The notes under the pieces are model-generated. The model searched no databases and was not told the DNA's origin. It saw only the letters and a list, made by a program, of their open reading frames with translations. The translations under genes were made by a program, and so were the position numbers. Below, one piece after another: positions 1 through 11,757 of a stretch of DNA of 64,000 nucleotides (position 1 is its first letter; every line of letters begins with the position of its first letter). This DNA is from Plantago ovata (lineage: Eukaryota > Streptophyta > Magnoliopsida > Lamiales > Plantaginaceae): NCBI GenBank assembly GCA_028274465.1, contig CM051458.1:26551566-26615565 (forward strand), read 5' to 3'.

Positions 1-194
1 GATTGTTTATGTTGCCTAAGTTAAATGCATGTTGTTTATGTGTTCTATTTAAAAGTATGTTACTTTTTACGTTATTGATCGCATGCTTTAGGTTCTCATC
101 TATGCAATAGTTTGGCCTTAAGATTGTAACGCCTTAGGATAGTCACACTCGAGGACGTTAAGTACGTTACTTACCGTAGACTAATTGCGATAGG
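1..194 (+). other. Untranslated leader upstream of gag
   Basis: AT-rich sequence with no open frame and no primer binding site visible. It precedes the gag ATG at 195. It is read as the leader of the gag-only gypsy element because it runs directly into gag; the 5' LTR end and PBS lie outside the window. Confidence 0.5.
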
Positions 195-1346
195 ATGGCT
201 CCAAGGATCAACACTCGCAACGGCAACAACAACACCAACAACGGCAACAACACCAACAACGGCAGCCCCAGCAGTGACAACAACAACAATGATGGCACTT
301 CGGACCAAGTTGAGCGGATCATTGCCGCCTTGGGAAACTTCAGCGAGACTATGCGCCATTTTAGGCCACCCCCTGCTCAGCCTGTTGCACCGCCACCGAC
401 TCAAACCATTACCAGGCTGCCGAGCGCTTCACCCGTTTCCATCCGGACCAGTTCGATGGGGCGTCTGACGCCCGCAAGGCTGGGCTCTGGCTAGAGAGCA
501 TGGAGAACTTGTTCTCAATTCTGCACTACCCGGACGAGAGAAAGATTGAGCTTGCAGCGTTCCAGTTCGTGGGAGCAGCGAGAAATTGGTGGAGGACCGT
601 CGATGCAAGGTGGGGACAAGAGGAAGTTGACCGCACTTGGAAGAACTTCGAGAAGAATTTTATGGACAAGTTTGTACCCCGTTTGGTCCGTGAGAACAGA
701 AGGGACGAATTCCAAAACCTGGTGCAAGGACGGATGAACGTCGCGGACTATGACTCAGAGTTCACTCGGCTGTTGAAGTATGTGCCGCACTTTCAGAATA
801 ACGAGAGGGAGAAGGTACGTCACTTTGTGAAGGGTTTGAAGTCGGAAATCCGATAAAGCCTGTTCGGGATCGAGTTGTCGACCTACGCGGAAGCCGTGGA
901 ATAGCTGGTGAAGTGGAGAGTAGTTTGGGAGAACTAGAGAGCTATGAACCTCGACGATCTCGAAAAAGGAGTTCTGACCACAGGAGTAGCAAACATAGCA
1001 AGGATCGTCGGTCTCCATCCAAGTACCCTCGCAATCAGCGGGAAAGTCGACCTCGCCAAGTTGTTGATAGTATCGGACCTTCATCTAGGGGGAACTACAA
1101 CTTCTGTGGAGGAACGAATCAGAGGAAAGCAACTGCTGGAAGAGGAAGGGTTGGTGTTTGGCATGTGGCAGCAGGGATCATAAAGTTGGTGATTGTCCGA
1201 GACGTTACTCTCTAGCTGAAGGTGGAAGATCTGGAGGCTCGAGTTCTAAGAGCCAAGGAAGTGGTACTAAAGCCAAGGCGAGAGTCTACAATATGTTCGC
1301 ACGTGAGCCTTCCTCGGCAAATGTAGCAAAAGGTACGCTTCATTAA
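195..1346 (+). pseudogene. gag: Ty3/gypsy Gag, decayed
   Basis: Gag forms the retrotransposon particle and binds its RNA. The frame opens at ATG 195 with an Asn-rich N-terminus (AAC-rich repeats 215-295). It shifts frame near 405-415, then runs through 856 as a typical Retrotrans_gag domain (residues such as AARNWWRTVD, then a long helical stretch). Stops TAA (854-856) and TAG (901-903) follow, then a basic Arg/Ser-rich linker. A perfect CX2CX4HX4C zinc knuckle lies at 1155-1196 (C, C, H and C all present). At least three lesions make it non-coding. The knuckle and linker order fits chromovirus gag. No pol frame follows. Confidence 0.8.
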
Positions 1347-1642
1347 GTCAATTTTCGTCTAAGTTTTTGGTTGCTGCTATGCTGCTTTATGTTTTTTTGG
1401 TTAGATACACTTAAAGTTTATGTTATCGACGGCTTTTTGAGGACTCGTTACTTGGAATCGTTTGGTTGAAGAAATAGGCTCCGTTTCTTTAGGCTAGTTC
1501 CGACTTATCTTAACTGTTGGCTTGTGAGATCGTTTTTTCATCCGGCGTTTGCAAGTTGAAGATTTTCGATTCTCCGTTCCAAGTTCGTTAGCCTCACGCT
1601 AGTTAAGTTTCGAGGACGAAACTTCTTGTAAGGGTGGTGGAG
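1347..1642 (+). other. 3' untranslated tail and polypurine tract
   Basis: This AT-rich, non-coding tail joins gag to the 3' LTR. It carries a GTTTCGAGGACGAAACTTC inverted motif (about 1607-1625) and ends in the purine-rich AGGGTGGTGGAG (1631-1642), the plus-strand primer position. The same tail in complete Tekay elements follows integrase; here it follows gag directly. Confidence 0.65.
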
Positions 1643-2577
1643 TGTAACGCCCCGTATTTTTATTTATTTATTATTTTATGTTTTAATTATTTAATTTAAT
1701 TAATTAATTATCGTAGTAAATTATTTTATTCGGTAATTATTTAATTTATTTTCCCGCGTAAGCAAATTCGACTTTAGTGGGTTCGCGTAGGATTGATTCG
1801 TTTGTTCCGTATGGGCTAGCTAGCAATCTGACTCCTTTTGGCCCAATTTTCGTGGCCCATCAGTTGGCCCATTTCTCTCAACCAAACCCGAAACCTTATT
1901 TGCAGCTTCCCTCTACCTCCCACTCTCTCACTTTCACGCCACCTTCATCAGAAAAAAAAGAAAGATAAGAAAATTCCTTCTTGCTCCACTTCTCTCTCTC
2001 TCTCGCTCTCCTTCTTCTCCACAGAACACCACCACCGTTGGCCACGCCGCCGTCGCGTCACCTCCGTCGAGCTCGGCCACCGCCTCCGTCCAGCCCACCG
2101 CCGGTCCGTGCTCCGATCCGTTCTCCGTTCAGCCGTGCCGTTTTCCGTCCCGGTCCGTCCGTCTCAGTTCCGCGAGAGCACCGCCGCCGCCGCCGCCTAT
2201 TCGATTCCTTCCGTCCCGTTCGTTCAGTTGCTCCGATCCCAACCGCGCAGCCGATCCCGTCAGCGCCGTCGATCCCATCCCGGTCCCGATCCGTTTTCCG
2301 TCCGATAAGAGTTGCCTCAATCTTCCTCGTTTCTGGACTCAAATCTCGGTTGAGATTTTAATTCGTTTTTTGTTTTGGTTTTGGATCTCGGTTGATTTGC
2401 AGCCGTGCTCCGCCCTTTCGCCGCCGTACTCCGCCAAGCTCCGGTCCGATTCCGTTCGCCGTTCCGATCCGATTCCGTTCGCCGTTCCATTCACCGCTCC
2501 GTTCCCGATCCGTTGACAAAGGTAGAAATCCCGATCTCGTTCTCCTCTTTTCGGTTTTCAATTTGTATTGTATTTTC

Positions 2578-2850
2578 TATTTTGCCCGTTTTACCCTTGG
2601 AGGGATTTACGATTTTACCCCTGGATATGCTTGGACCTTTTTACCCTTGAACGATTGACTTGACTATATTGTCCTTCCGTATCGAACTGAATTGAGGACT
2701 GTTTTACCCTTGTGAGATTCTGGAATTGACCGTTTTACCCCCTGAATGGATTTATGACCGTTATACCCTTGCGGATCGAATTGAATTTTGGATTGATAGT
2801 TGACTACATTTTCGAATTGACCGTTTTACCCTTTCGTATATTCTGGACTT
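2578..2850 (+). repeat. Degenerate repeats of GACCGTTTTACCCTTG type
   Basis: About six imperfect copies of a 14-16 base motif (CCGTTTTACCCTTGG, GACCGTTTTACCCCCTG, GACCGTTATACCCTTG, GACCGTTTTACCCTTTC) are spaced 25-60 bases apart inside the LTR. Function unknown; probably an old degenerate tandem array. Confidence 0.5.
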
Positions 2851-3200
2851 GGATGACCGTTTGACTTTGGTTACTGGTTGACTGTTGACCTAGTTTCTCT
2901 AAAATTATAGATCGACCCCTGAGTTACTGTTTTGACTTAAACCCCGACTTAGAGGATTGCTTTGTTTGATGTTGTCATTTAAAGGACTAAACTGCAATTA
3001 GTAATCTAGGGGCTTTTTCGTAATTTTAGATTCTGTTGGGACTTGTTTTGAATTTCTAAAACTACTGAGAGGGTTGTTTTGAGATTTCTGAAACTCTGAG
3101 GACTTTTTTGCAATTTCTAAAATTACTTCTAAAATTTAAATGTCTTTTCTGGGAGTTAACCAGTTATTAAATTCTTTTCACAGCATTTCAATTCAATTTC

Positions 3201-3275
3201 TCACTAGCCTAGGTGGTTTGGTGCTAGCTAGTTCAACCTTAAGGTTCTGAGTTCGATCCCCACCTTTAACGCCTC
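3201..3275 (+). repeat. tRNA-derived SINE-like head (Pol III boxes)
   Basis: TAGCCTAGGTG at 3205-3215 fits the Pol III A box TRGYNNARNNG exactly. GTTCGATCC at 3251-3259 fits the B box GWTCRANNC, 35 bases downstream, normal tRNA spacing. The sequence GAGTTCGATCCCCACC is typical of tRNA-related plant SINEs. No cloverleaf-complete tRNA or clear tail is visible, so it is a SINE head or decayed tRNA relic inside the LTR. Confidence 0.5.
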
Positions 3276-4448
3276 TTCTTCGATTGTTATTTTTATTACC
3301 GTTTAGACTTCCATTTCAACTTCTAGTTAGTAACTAGTCGTTTTCTATATAGGTGATCCGTCCGTTATCCCGTAATTTGTTGTTCTTTCCGTGGTTCTTG
3401 CTTGCACTATTTAAGGTGAGTGTTACTGTCTGTTTTCTAAAACTACAGGGAAGTTTTGTATTAATTGCCTACTATATTACTGTACTTATTGTTTGTTACT
3501 ATTTCATATGTAGCCTACACGCCTGTTACTTTCATAAGTTTAATCGCACGTTTGAAATGCTATGCACGATTGTCTTAATTCACCGAACTTCCTGCATGGA
3601 TTATTGCACTGTACTATTATATGATATTGTTTGCTGTCTTACTGACTCTTCAACTAACTACTTGCCTTCTTAACTGACCATTGTTTTCTAATACCTTTCT
3701 CGGTTTCCGAGCATTGTTTTAATGTTAACTGTTGACCGGTCGATTAGGTTGATAAGTAGGTAGGCTTGAGTAGTGTTGACTATCAGGTTTATTTACGAGT
3801 CACCTAGTCTAATCGCTTAAGACGCGAGGCAGAAGAAGCTGAGGTCTATTTGGGTCATAGGACTTTTCGTGAATGTACGCAGGACATTGTACTGGCTAGA
3901 ATTGAATTCCTTCTAGACGGGGTGATAAGGGCTATTGGGAGTAGGAGCAATAAGGCGGACTGCACCAACTGTTACTGAACTGTTTTCAAAACAACTGACT
4001 TACTGTTTTCTGACGTCTTAACCGATTGATTTGCTTGTTTACTGAACTGATTGTTATCTGAATTTACTGCCTGTAATTTGCCTGTCTTTAAACTGAAAGA
4101 TCTTCTACAAAATTGCATGAAACCAACATTGCATGAGCACCACTGAGATCCTTTATCTCACCACTCTTTTCAAAATACTTCCTTGTAGGTTCGACTTCCA
4201 ATGAGCTCTAGTAGTCGTCTGGCGACTCGAGAGTGTGGGGGAGTTTTGGTTTGGGGTTGTTTTCAAATAAGAAGAAACTTTGTGTTCACTTGTTATTTTC
4301 CATTGAACATCATCATCTTTTAGCTTCCGTATTTATTTCTCTTGAATTATAAGCTCGTTTGAGAGCCAAACCTTTACTTACCGTTATTTTTAAAAGACCG
4401 TTCGATTTTCAATTTAAATATTATTTTCAAAATTACCGTACCGTTACA

Positions 4449-4820
4449 TACGTGGTTGGGCGTGACTTGGTTAGGGAGAGTGGGTGGTGTAGCGACCACC
4501 TGAGCTTGGTTTTCTTGCGGAGCCACATTTTACAGTGATGCGCGTATCCTCCTATCAATTAGATCCCTCAAATCATCCGGGGAACCTTGTGGCCCCTCGT
4601 CCAAGTCGAGATTGAATCGGCCTTGTGTTGGTTCTTGAATGTGCCTCATCTTATACTATAGGTGCTCTTGCATGGGATTGACGAGGGACTACCAAAGTAT
4701 CACGAGGTTGCTCCTGTACTTGGACTTGTGGTACTCCTCGAGCTTGGAGCTCTGCATTGACTCTAGCAGCCTCATTGTCTCCTACGTATCCTTGCAAAGT
4801 AAGAAGAAACAAGCCGTATT
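4449..4820 (-). pseudogene. gag: Tat-2 Gag, distal fragment
   Basis: Read on the minus strand, this matches the Tat-1 gag variable region (about residues 137-265 of that protein). It has the same order: Gln/Pro-rich stretch, SRLG-type repeat, then the PDDLRDLIDRRIRAS-like segment. The TSD base run GTATT (4816-4820) joins it in sequence to 14853, so copia-1 inserted inside this gag. The gypsy LTR at 4448 interrupts it on the other side. A TAA is visible within the RIRASL-like segment, and the N-terminal piece carries a frameshift, so the gene was dead or has died since. Confidence 0.75.
4816..4820. repeat. Target site duplication of copia-1, left copy (GTATT)
   Basis: GTATT directly precedes the left LTR and is repeated directly after the right LTR at 14853-14857. 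This proves the two LTRs delimit one insertion. Confidence 0.92.
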
Positions 4821-6915
4821 TGTAAGAAAATATGGTCAGAGTTACCCCTAGGGTACGCAGCGGAATTTTAAAAATTTTCTTAACATACTGGTTAATTGAT
4901 TATGCATATGTCGTATTTATATAAACACGTCAATTAGAAGACTAACCTTACTTCCAAAGCAGCTTCCAAGTCTTCGTAATATTCCTGTGTATCTTCTCCT
5001 TCGTCGAAGTCGAAGATATCTACAATACTCTGTATATCTACAAGACAATAAGAGTTAGTTTCCAGCTCCTAGAACCTCAACTTTGGTATCCACGGATGAA
5101 CAGCCTATCGGAAGAATGCTAGGATATTCTTTATGTGACCAAGAAGACGGGGCGGCAATTCCCTCCGGTGGCAGTGTGCGCGCGCGTGAGGCTAAGGGGA
5201 GGAGGGGAGAGTTTTATTTTCTCTAAGAAAACTGGGTAGAATAACTGTATCTGGAACTCGTGTTCAAAACTTTGTTTTCAAATCGTATGTAAAACTCTCT
5301 CTAATAGTCCACTATATATAGTAGTCTATAGAAGCCTAAAGCATAAGCAATTAGACTTCATAAAGGAATAAGAATCTAATTCTTATCGCACAAGGAAACC
5401 AATATCAAGTCTAGATTCATTCCCAATCAAATCAAAACTCAATCAGGAAAATCTAACTTATTCCTTGGACTTCTAATAGAGGAAGGAGTCGAACTCCTTC
5501 CCCTACTCAGCCACGCGCGCGCGCGCCTGTCCTACGGGACGTGGGTCCCACTTTTGGGACCCACTTATATTTCTAAGGCAATCCAAACTCCAAGTAGATT
5601 TTGCCCAAGTGCATATGTTAATTCTAAATTAACATATCCTTTACAATCAAACCTCCATTATATTTCCAAAATATAATCTTTAATTGTATTTACATAAAAT
5701 ACAATTAATTAGCCAATTCAATTAATAATTCCAAATCGAGCCACCAATTATTATAATTAATTCCAAATTAATTATAATCCATCAATCACAATTAATTCCA
5801 AATTAATTGCGATTCCATCTTCAAGGATATTCTGATAGGCTGAATCACCACATAGTGTGACCCATAGGGCCTCACCGTATTAAGCAAGTCCTAGACTAGG
5901 CAACATGGAATTCCTAGACGGTTCCATTTGCAATATTAATACGCGAGGACGTTTGAGAGGTTTCTCAAAGCTAACCCTTTCGTTGCGAAGCCTGTTGCGC
6001 TCAACGCGGCGATGGTAACGTCCCTTCATCTGACTTGCTCGGATGTATCTAGGATCGATGAAGTGTCTATCCCAATAATATATCCACGGGCGTATGAGGG
6101 AGTTGTTTGGTTAAGATATACTAATGACCATCATAATATATCATTTGCACTGGCCAGTGACTTTACCAACACAACTATGCAGACTACGAGCAGTGCTCTC
6201 CTGTGCTACACTTGAGAGATGAATCCTTCACAGAATCACTTATCACCCCCATTTGTATTTAGCCATAATCCTGGATCGTGTCTTAGGTCAACTGCTTATT
6301 CAGAGCTGACATCGACGGGTCCACCAAGGATATGGAGCAACAAATGTGATGATAAAGTCCTGTAAGTGCAAAGGACGAATGGCATCACTTCGACAACTCA
6401 CCAGTTCCCATAGATACGTCGGTGTAGAGTATACATCGATGAGAGTGTCCGGTGGGTACTTCCATTGTTCGATAAAGCTTCTTCGAACAACTATGCGCAG
6501 TTATGGGAACGTTCCTTGATTGTCCAACAATCTGTTCCGTGGCCGTGGGATCGGCTCACACTTCCTCCAACAAGTATAACCTCCACGCATACTAGTCTTG
6601 TCAGGTTCATTCAGACCCCCACATCCGAGATGTACCACGACTAGGGAGAGTTTGGGATAGATGATAACTCACATAGCTCCCACTTACTGTGTGATCGGTC
6701 ATCTATCCGAGGGGACATGTTCAGTATCAATACAGACAGCAATATAGATATGACATGCTGCAGCCCGGTGTAATATAAATATGAAAGCGATACTCAATAG
6801 TAAAATGAAGCAAACATATATTATATTACGTTGACCTGTGTAATAGTACATATATGTCCTCTATAAGGGCACAATGCCCTTAGTAAGGACTGTCTCTAGG
6901 ACATATACACTATCA
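4821..6915 (-). repeat. 3' LTR of copia-1
   Basis: 2095 bp, near-identical to 12751-14852. It starts (minus strand) at TGATAGTG (6908-6915) right after the PPT and ends TTTTCTTACA at 4821. A TATATATAG promoter motif lies at 5313-5321 within ACTATATATAGT. Alternating CG runs occur at 5174-5186 and 5512-5526. A perfect 10-bp hairpin GTGGGTCCCA/TGGGACCCAC with loop CTTT is at 5541-5564. Open frames inside are chance. Confidence 0.92.
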
Positions 6916-6931
6916 ATCTCCCACTTGGACT
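6916..6931 (-). other. Polypurine tract of copia-1
   Basis: The minus-strand sequence AGTCCAAGTGGGAGAT abuts the 3' LTR. It is the standard copia plus-strand primer position and overlaps the pol stop codon at 6930-6932. Confidence 0.85.
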
Positions 6932-9900
6932 AGAGCCAGTCACCTTTATGCCTAATGCCCAGATTAGCATAATGTCTTAAGTGGACTTCCACTAATAAGA
7001 CCTTGGTGAAAGGATCTGCCACGTTGTCCGTGGTAGAGACACGTTCTATACTAACTTCTCCTCTATCTATAATCTCACGTATAACGTGATATTTTCTAAG
7101 TACATGTTTGTTCTTGTTTGTAGATCTAGGCTCCCTAGCATGAGCGACGGCGCCCGTATTGTCACAATAAATCGTTATTGGACTGGGAGCAGGAACAACC
7201 CTCAATTCCTTCAAGAACTCTGAAATCCAGACAGCTTCTTTCGATGCTTCTGATGCAGCAATGTACTCGGCCTCTGTGGATGAGTCAGCAATCGTGGCTT
7301 GCTTAGAGCTCTTCCAACAGACAGCTCCTCCGTTCAATTTGAATACGTATCCTGTCTGTGACTTAAAGTCATCAGGATCTGATTCAAATCCAGCGTCGAC
7401 ATACCCAGACATCTTCAATTCTGGTTCTCCACCAAACACCAAGAACATCTCTTTAGTCCGTCTAAGGTACTTAAGAATGTTCTTCACAGCAGTCCAGTGA
7501 GGTACTCCTGGATTCTGTTGGTGTCGACAAGTGACACTAAGCGCATATGCCACATCGGGCCTTGTGCAATTCATTGCATACATTATAGACCCTACTGCCG
7601 AAGCATAGGGCACACGACTCATTGCATTTCTTTCTTCATCAGTCTTAGGACCATCCTTAACTGATAAGACAATCCCATGCCTAGCTGGGAGAAAGCCTCT
7701 CTTTGAGTCGTCCATCTTATAACGCTTCAGTATTTTGTCGATGTAGGTGGACTGTGTCATTCCCAACATCCTCTTGGATCTATCTCTAAAGATCTTGATC
7801 CCTAGGATGTAGTTCGCTTCACCCAAGTCCTTCATCGAGAAGGTACTTGATAACCAAACTTTAGTCTCTTCTAGCATAGAGACATTGTTTCCCAATATCA
7901 AAATGTCATCTACATAAATGATCATGAAAACAATTCCTTTGTCGCTGTGTCTCGCATAGACACAGGGATCTTCCTTGCTTCTGATGAAGTCAAACGATTT
8001 GACAGCTTCATCAAAGCAGATATTCCAGCTCCTTGACGCTTGCTTTAGCCCATAGATGGATCTTTGTAATTTGCATACAGCAGTTGGCCTGGTTTTACTA
8101 ATAAAACCTTCCGGCTGTACCATATAGACCTCTTCCTCAAGGTTGCCATTGAGGAAGGCTGTCTTTACATCCATCTGCCAGATTTCATAATCATAGTAGG
8201 CAGCTATCGCAAGTAGAATTCGAATGGACTTCAATTTTGCCACTGGTGAAAAGGTTTCATCGTAAACGATGCCATACCTTTGCGTGTAGCCTTTTGCCAC
8301 AAGCTTAGCTTTGTGCGTTTGTACCTTGCCATCGGCATCTGTCTTTCGTTTAAAGACCCATTTGCACCCAATTGGTCTAACCCCTTGGGGCAAGTCTACC
8401 AAGTTCCAAACTTGGTTCTGGTACATTGAATCCATTTCTAATTCCATGGCCTCTTGCCATTTGCCTGAGTCAATATCAATTATTGCCTCTTTGTAGGTCT
8501 CGGGATCTTCCCGATCTGATAAACCGACATCAAGTTCACTGATGTCTTTTATCATAAGGCTTTGCTTCTGAGGTCCTCTAAGGATCCTCTTCGACCTACG
8601 GAGCTCGACTTGTTCTGGTGCTTTTCTTTTCTGGCTTCGTGTAACACGAACATTATCAGTGGGTACTGATGCAGCTGGTCGTTGGGCGCGACCCTGTTCC
8701 CTTGCGGGAGGCTGCTCTTGTGCAACTTGTTGCACAGGTTGGTTGACAACAGGTTCTACAGGTGTGGTTTCAACTGTTGATCTAATCACAGGACTCCCAC
8801 TGACTATGACATGCCTAGCAAGTGTCATATCATCACCCTTGTCTGCTTCGAAAGCTCCCACTGAACTTGAGTCCAAATCAGAAGATTTAAAGACCTCATG
8901 TTCGCGCGTGTCAAAGTCTTGAATTTTTTCAAGTTCTATTATATCATCTAACCTCTCTTCTTCGAGGTATTCAGCTTCTAAAAACTTCACGTTTCTAGAC
9001 ACGATCACCTTGTGATCTTCAGCATGATAGAATTCATAGCCTCTCGTCTGACGAGGATAGCCTATGAAATATACTTTGACACCCTTGGCATCTAACTTAT
9101 CAGTGAGCATCAGCTTGACTATCGCAGGACAGCCCCAAGGTCTAAGATAGCCTAGTGAAGGCTTCTTTCCCTTCCATAACTCATAAGGAGTTTTCTCCAC
9201 TGATTTAGATGGTACACGGTTCAGAATGTAGATTGCAGTTTGTAGTGCATATCCCCACAGATACTTTGGAAGAGTCGAGAATCCAATCATTGATCTTACC
9301 ATGTCTAACAGGGTTCGATTCCTCCTCTCAGACACACCGTTTAACTGTGGTGTTCCAGGAGGAGTCCATTGCGATTGAATCCCATTTTCCTTCAAGTAAT
9401 CGATAAATTCTTCACTAAGGTATTCACCTCCTCGATCCGATCGAAGAGTGACTATCCTTAGGTTCAATTCATTCTCGACCTCATTCCTAAAGTCCTTGAA
9501 TTTCCCAAAGGTCTCGGATTTATTCTTCATAAGAAAGATATACCCATACCTTGAGAAATCGTCAGTAAAGGTAACGAAGTAAGGATAACCCCCACGCGCG
9601 TGGACTTTAAACGGTCCACATACATCGGTATGTATGAGCTCTAAGCAGCGAGTGGCACGAACACCTTGTCCAACAAAAGGTTTGTTCTTCATCTTACCCT
9701 TAACACAAGATTCACATGTACCATATGATTCGAAATCAAATGGTTCTAAGTAGTTCAACTTCCTTAGTCTTTGAATCCGTGTTTCATTGATATGGCCTAG
9801 CCTACAATGCCATAGATAAGATGGATTATTCTTCTTACTTGAAGACGGTTGTTTGTTATGTATTTGAAATAAAGGTTGACTACTTTGCAAAATATATAAA

Positions 9901-10208
9901 CCATTCACCAAGCGAGCCTTTCCATAATACTGATCATTTAATGAAAAATAACAAGTATTATTCGAAAATCGAAAGGAAAAACCCATATTGTCTAACAATG
10001 GAATGAAAATAATATTTCTGACAATGGATGGAACAAAATAAACATTATCAAGTTCTAAACATTGTCCCGAAGGTAAATCTATCTTGCTGCGTCCAACGCG
10101 TTTGGCTTCAACTGGATTGCCGTTCCCAACATGCAAGTCGATTTCACCTCGCTTGACTAGCCTGTGTTCAATTAGCCCCTTGCACATTATTATAAATGTG
10201 CGAGCCAC
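6930..10208 (-). CDS. pol: Copia Pol: integrase, reverse transcriptase, RNase H
   Basis: This frame is open for 1092 codons. In order: protease tail; GAG-pre-integrase zinc site (H134, H139, C165, C168); integrase core with D195, D258, E294 (D-35-E spacing intact); copia RT with DVKTAFLNG (D680) and YVDD (765-768); RNase H with D938, E979, D1016. All catalytic residues I can check are present, so the enzyme half could be functional if expressed. The ATG at 10208 is not the natural start: the protease active site lies upstream in another frame, separated by a 1-nt insertion near 10171-10180. The natural product would be a Gag-Pol polyprotein. The N-terminal 10 residues here are out of frame. 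Confidence 0.93.
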   Translation of the reverse strand: MARTFIIMCKGLIEHRLVKRGEIDLHVGNGNPVEAKRVGRSKIDLPSGQCLELDNVYFVPSIVRNIIFIPLLDNMGFSFRFSNNTCYFSLNDQYYGKARLVNGLYILQSSQPLFQIHNKQPSSSKKNNPSYLWHCRLGHINETRIQRLRKLNYLEPFDFESYGTCESCVKGKMKNKPFVGQGVRATRCLELIHTDVCGPFKVHARGGYPYFVTFTDDFSRYGYIFLMKNKSETFGKFKDFRNEVENELNLRIVTLRSDRGGEYLSEEFIDYLKENGIQSQWTPPGTPQLNGVSERRNRTLLDMVRSMIGFSTLPKYLWGYALQTAIYILNRVPSKSVEKTPYELWKGKKPSLGYLRPWGCPAIVKLMLTDKLDAKGVKVYFIGYPRQTRGYEFYHAEDHKVIVSRNVKFLEAEYLEEERLDDIIELEKIQDFDTREHEVFKSSDLDSSSVGAFEADKGDDMTLARHVIVSGSPVIRSTVETTPVEPVVNQPVQQVAQEQPPAREQGRAQRPAASVPTDNVRVTRSQKRKAPEQVELRRSKRILRGPQKQSLMIKDISELDVGLSDREDPETYKEAIIDIDSGKWQEAMELEMDSMYQNQVWNLVDLPQGVRPIGCKWVFKRKTDADGKVQTHKAKLVAKGYTQRYGIVYDETFSPVAKLKSIRILLAIAAYYDYEIWQMDVKTAFLNGNLEEEVYMVQPEGFISKTRPTAVCKLQRSIYGLKQASRSWNICFDEAVKSFDFIRSKEDPCVYARHSDKGIVFMIIYVDDILILGNNVSMLEETKVWLSSTFSMKDLGEANYILGIKIFRDRSKRMLGMTQSTYIDKILKRYKMDDSKRGFLPARHGIVLSVKDGPKTDEERNAMSRVPYASAVGSIMYAMNCTRPDVAYALSVTCRHQQNPGVPHWTAVKNILKYLRRTKEMFLVFGGEPELKMSGYVDAGFESDPDDFKSQTGYVFKLNGGAVCWKSSKQATIADSSTEAEYIAASEASKEAVWISEFLKELRVVPAPSPITIYCDNTGAVAHAREPRSTNKNKHVLRKYHVIREIIDRGEVSIERVSTTDNVADPFTKVLLVEVHLRHYANLGIRHKGDWL

Positions 10209-11107
10209 AGGCTGTATCTAATACCCAACCATTGGAGTCAAAAGTAGTCATGTTCATTTCAATAACAAACATACCTGAGCTAGAAGCCGGCGGCTTCTTA
10301 GCTTGATCTGCCCTTAGTTTAGGACAATCATTCTTCCAATGTCCTTTCTGCTTACAGAAAATACATTCATCTGTGTGTACCGTTCCGCTCCTCTTGAACT
10401 TCCTTTTCTAGTTCAGACGCTTAGGCCTATCACTCGAAGTGTTAGCCTTGGCTCCCGACTTTCCTTTACCCTTAGCACCTTTGTTTATCGGGTTTAGGTC
10501 AGACGGTTGCCCAACATACATGATCGACTTTTCCTTTTTAGGAAGAGTTTGATCATATGTCTTCAGCAGATTATGGAGTTCGGGCAGTGTTACGTCCTTC
10601 GCATTCATGGTGGTTAACGATGAACTGCGAATACGAACTCGGCAATGATTGAAGGACAAAGATCACCATGATCTTATTCTCATCTTGAGAACATGTTCAG
10701 ACATGTTCCCTCCTTCATTGAGCTTGCATCTGTGTATCTCTTTGATCAAATCAAATTCAACACTTCTAGCTGTCGTCTCAAAGACCGACTCAAGATGCTT
10801 TAGCATCTCATATGGCAACATGCTATCATGTTGTCTCTGCAGCTCATTGCTCATTGCCGCCAGCATAATACACTGCGCGGATCTAGCATCCTCATGATGC
10901 TTATCAGACTTTGCCTTGTTGGCTTGATTCCAAATCAGCAACTTGATTGGCAGTCTGATTCTCGGGACACACGGGATTAGCCTCGTCCAAGACGTACTCA
11001 ATCCTTTCGTACCTCAGCACCAAACATATATTCCTGATCCAATCTAGGAAGTTTGGTCCGGTCAAAATTTGCTTCTCTAAGACAGCACGGAGCGAGATTC
11101 TCGCCAT
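10171..11107 (-). pseudogene. gag: Copia-1 Gag and protease, broken
   Basis: Gag starts at ATG 11107 (MARISLRAVLEKQI, a UBN2-type copia Gag opening). It shifts frame near 10935. Relative to the same gene in copia-2 it lacks about 47 bases near 10680-10690, which removes part of a Gag helix and shifts frame again. A CX2CX4HX4C zinc knuckle (CIFCKQKGHWKNDC) lies near 10330-10372. The retropepsin motif [11 protein letters not shown] follows near 10190-10235, with active-site Asp present. An extra base before the integrase frame ends the reading at a TGA. Gag as it stands cannot form particles, so mobility would need another element's Gag. Confidence 0.88.
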
Positions 11108-11593
11108 TTCGGTTTCCAGGAGAAATAATATAGAACGAAAACAATAAATCAACTATTGAAATATTATTTCTAAATATACAGTCAACATAACTAAACAACA
11201 AGGTCCTTTAGCTGTTTAGCTCCCACTATTTTCACATATGCTTGGCCCCACAACAAACATACGGGTAATGTCCAACAAGTTACCGTAGTGGCCAAGATCC
11301 AAATCCATATTATGCCATACTCCAACGGGGGCTGGTCGCATAGCATAATATGACTGGTAGGACTAGTAAGACTATCCAATTGTGTCACACAACTCTTGGT
11401 TGTTAAATCTAATTTAACCCGATGCCCTACATATTGCACCTATCGAGGTCGCTAGATACAATATGCAGTAAGTCATAACCATAGGTTTACTCTAATTTGA
11501 CGATTACTGCGAGTCTTGTAAGACGAGGTCGCCAATACAAGAAAACGCAATGAAAGTTCAAAATTAAAGCACCCTATGGAAAGCATCTCAGAA

Positions 11594-11695
<102 letters not shown>

Positions 11696-11757
11696 CCGTA
11701 CTTATATTGGTTGGGGCTTGTAGCTTGAGGGTTGTTATCAGTCATCTACAAACAAAT

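Larger units (their letters stand above)
1..4448 (+). mobile_element. Ty3/gypsy element with Tekay-like 3' end, gag-only, 3' part
   Basis: The part in the window reads untranslated leader, decayed gag, a 300-base tail, then a long 3' LTR. No protease, RT, RNase H or integrase remains between the zinc knuckle (about 1196) and the LTR (1643). The tail ends in an AGGGTGGTGGAG purine tract directly before TGTAACGCCCCG, the usual 3' junction of plant Tekay-type chromoviruses. The 5' LTR must lie left of the window. The LTR end is followed by TACGT (4449-4453), the expected target duplication, within Tat-2 gag. It is either a non-autonomous gag-only element or an internal deletion derivative. Confidence 0.7.
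1643..4448 (+). repeat. 3' LTR of the gag-only gypsy element
   Basis: The LTR starts TGTAACG (1643-1649) and ends with the exact reverse complement CGTTACA (4442-4448), giving 2806 bp. A CT-rich run (about 1989-2020) and a very GC-rich CCG/CGG segment (2030-2520) resemble a transcription start and leader region. A family of degenerate GACCGTTTTACCCTTG motifs fills 2580-2850. A tRNA-like SINE head sits at 3201-3275. The Pro/Arg-rich open frames in 1838-2360 follow base composition and are not called as genes. Confidence 0.8.

Noticed and set aside
1838..2361. Pro/Arg/Ser-rich open frames in the long LTR
   Set aside because: They follow the CCG/CT-rich composition, overlap on both strands and have no domain.
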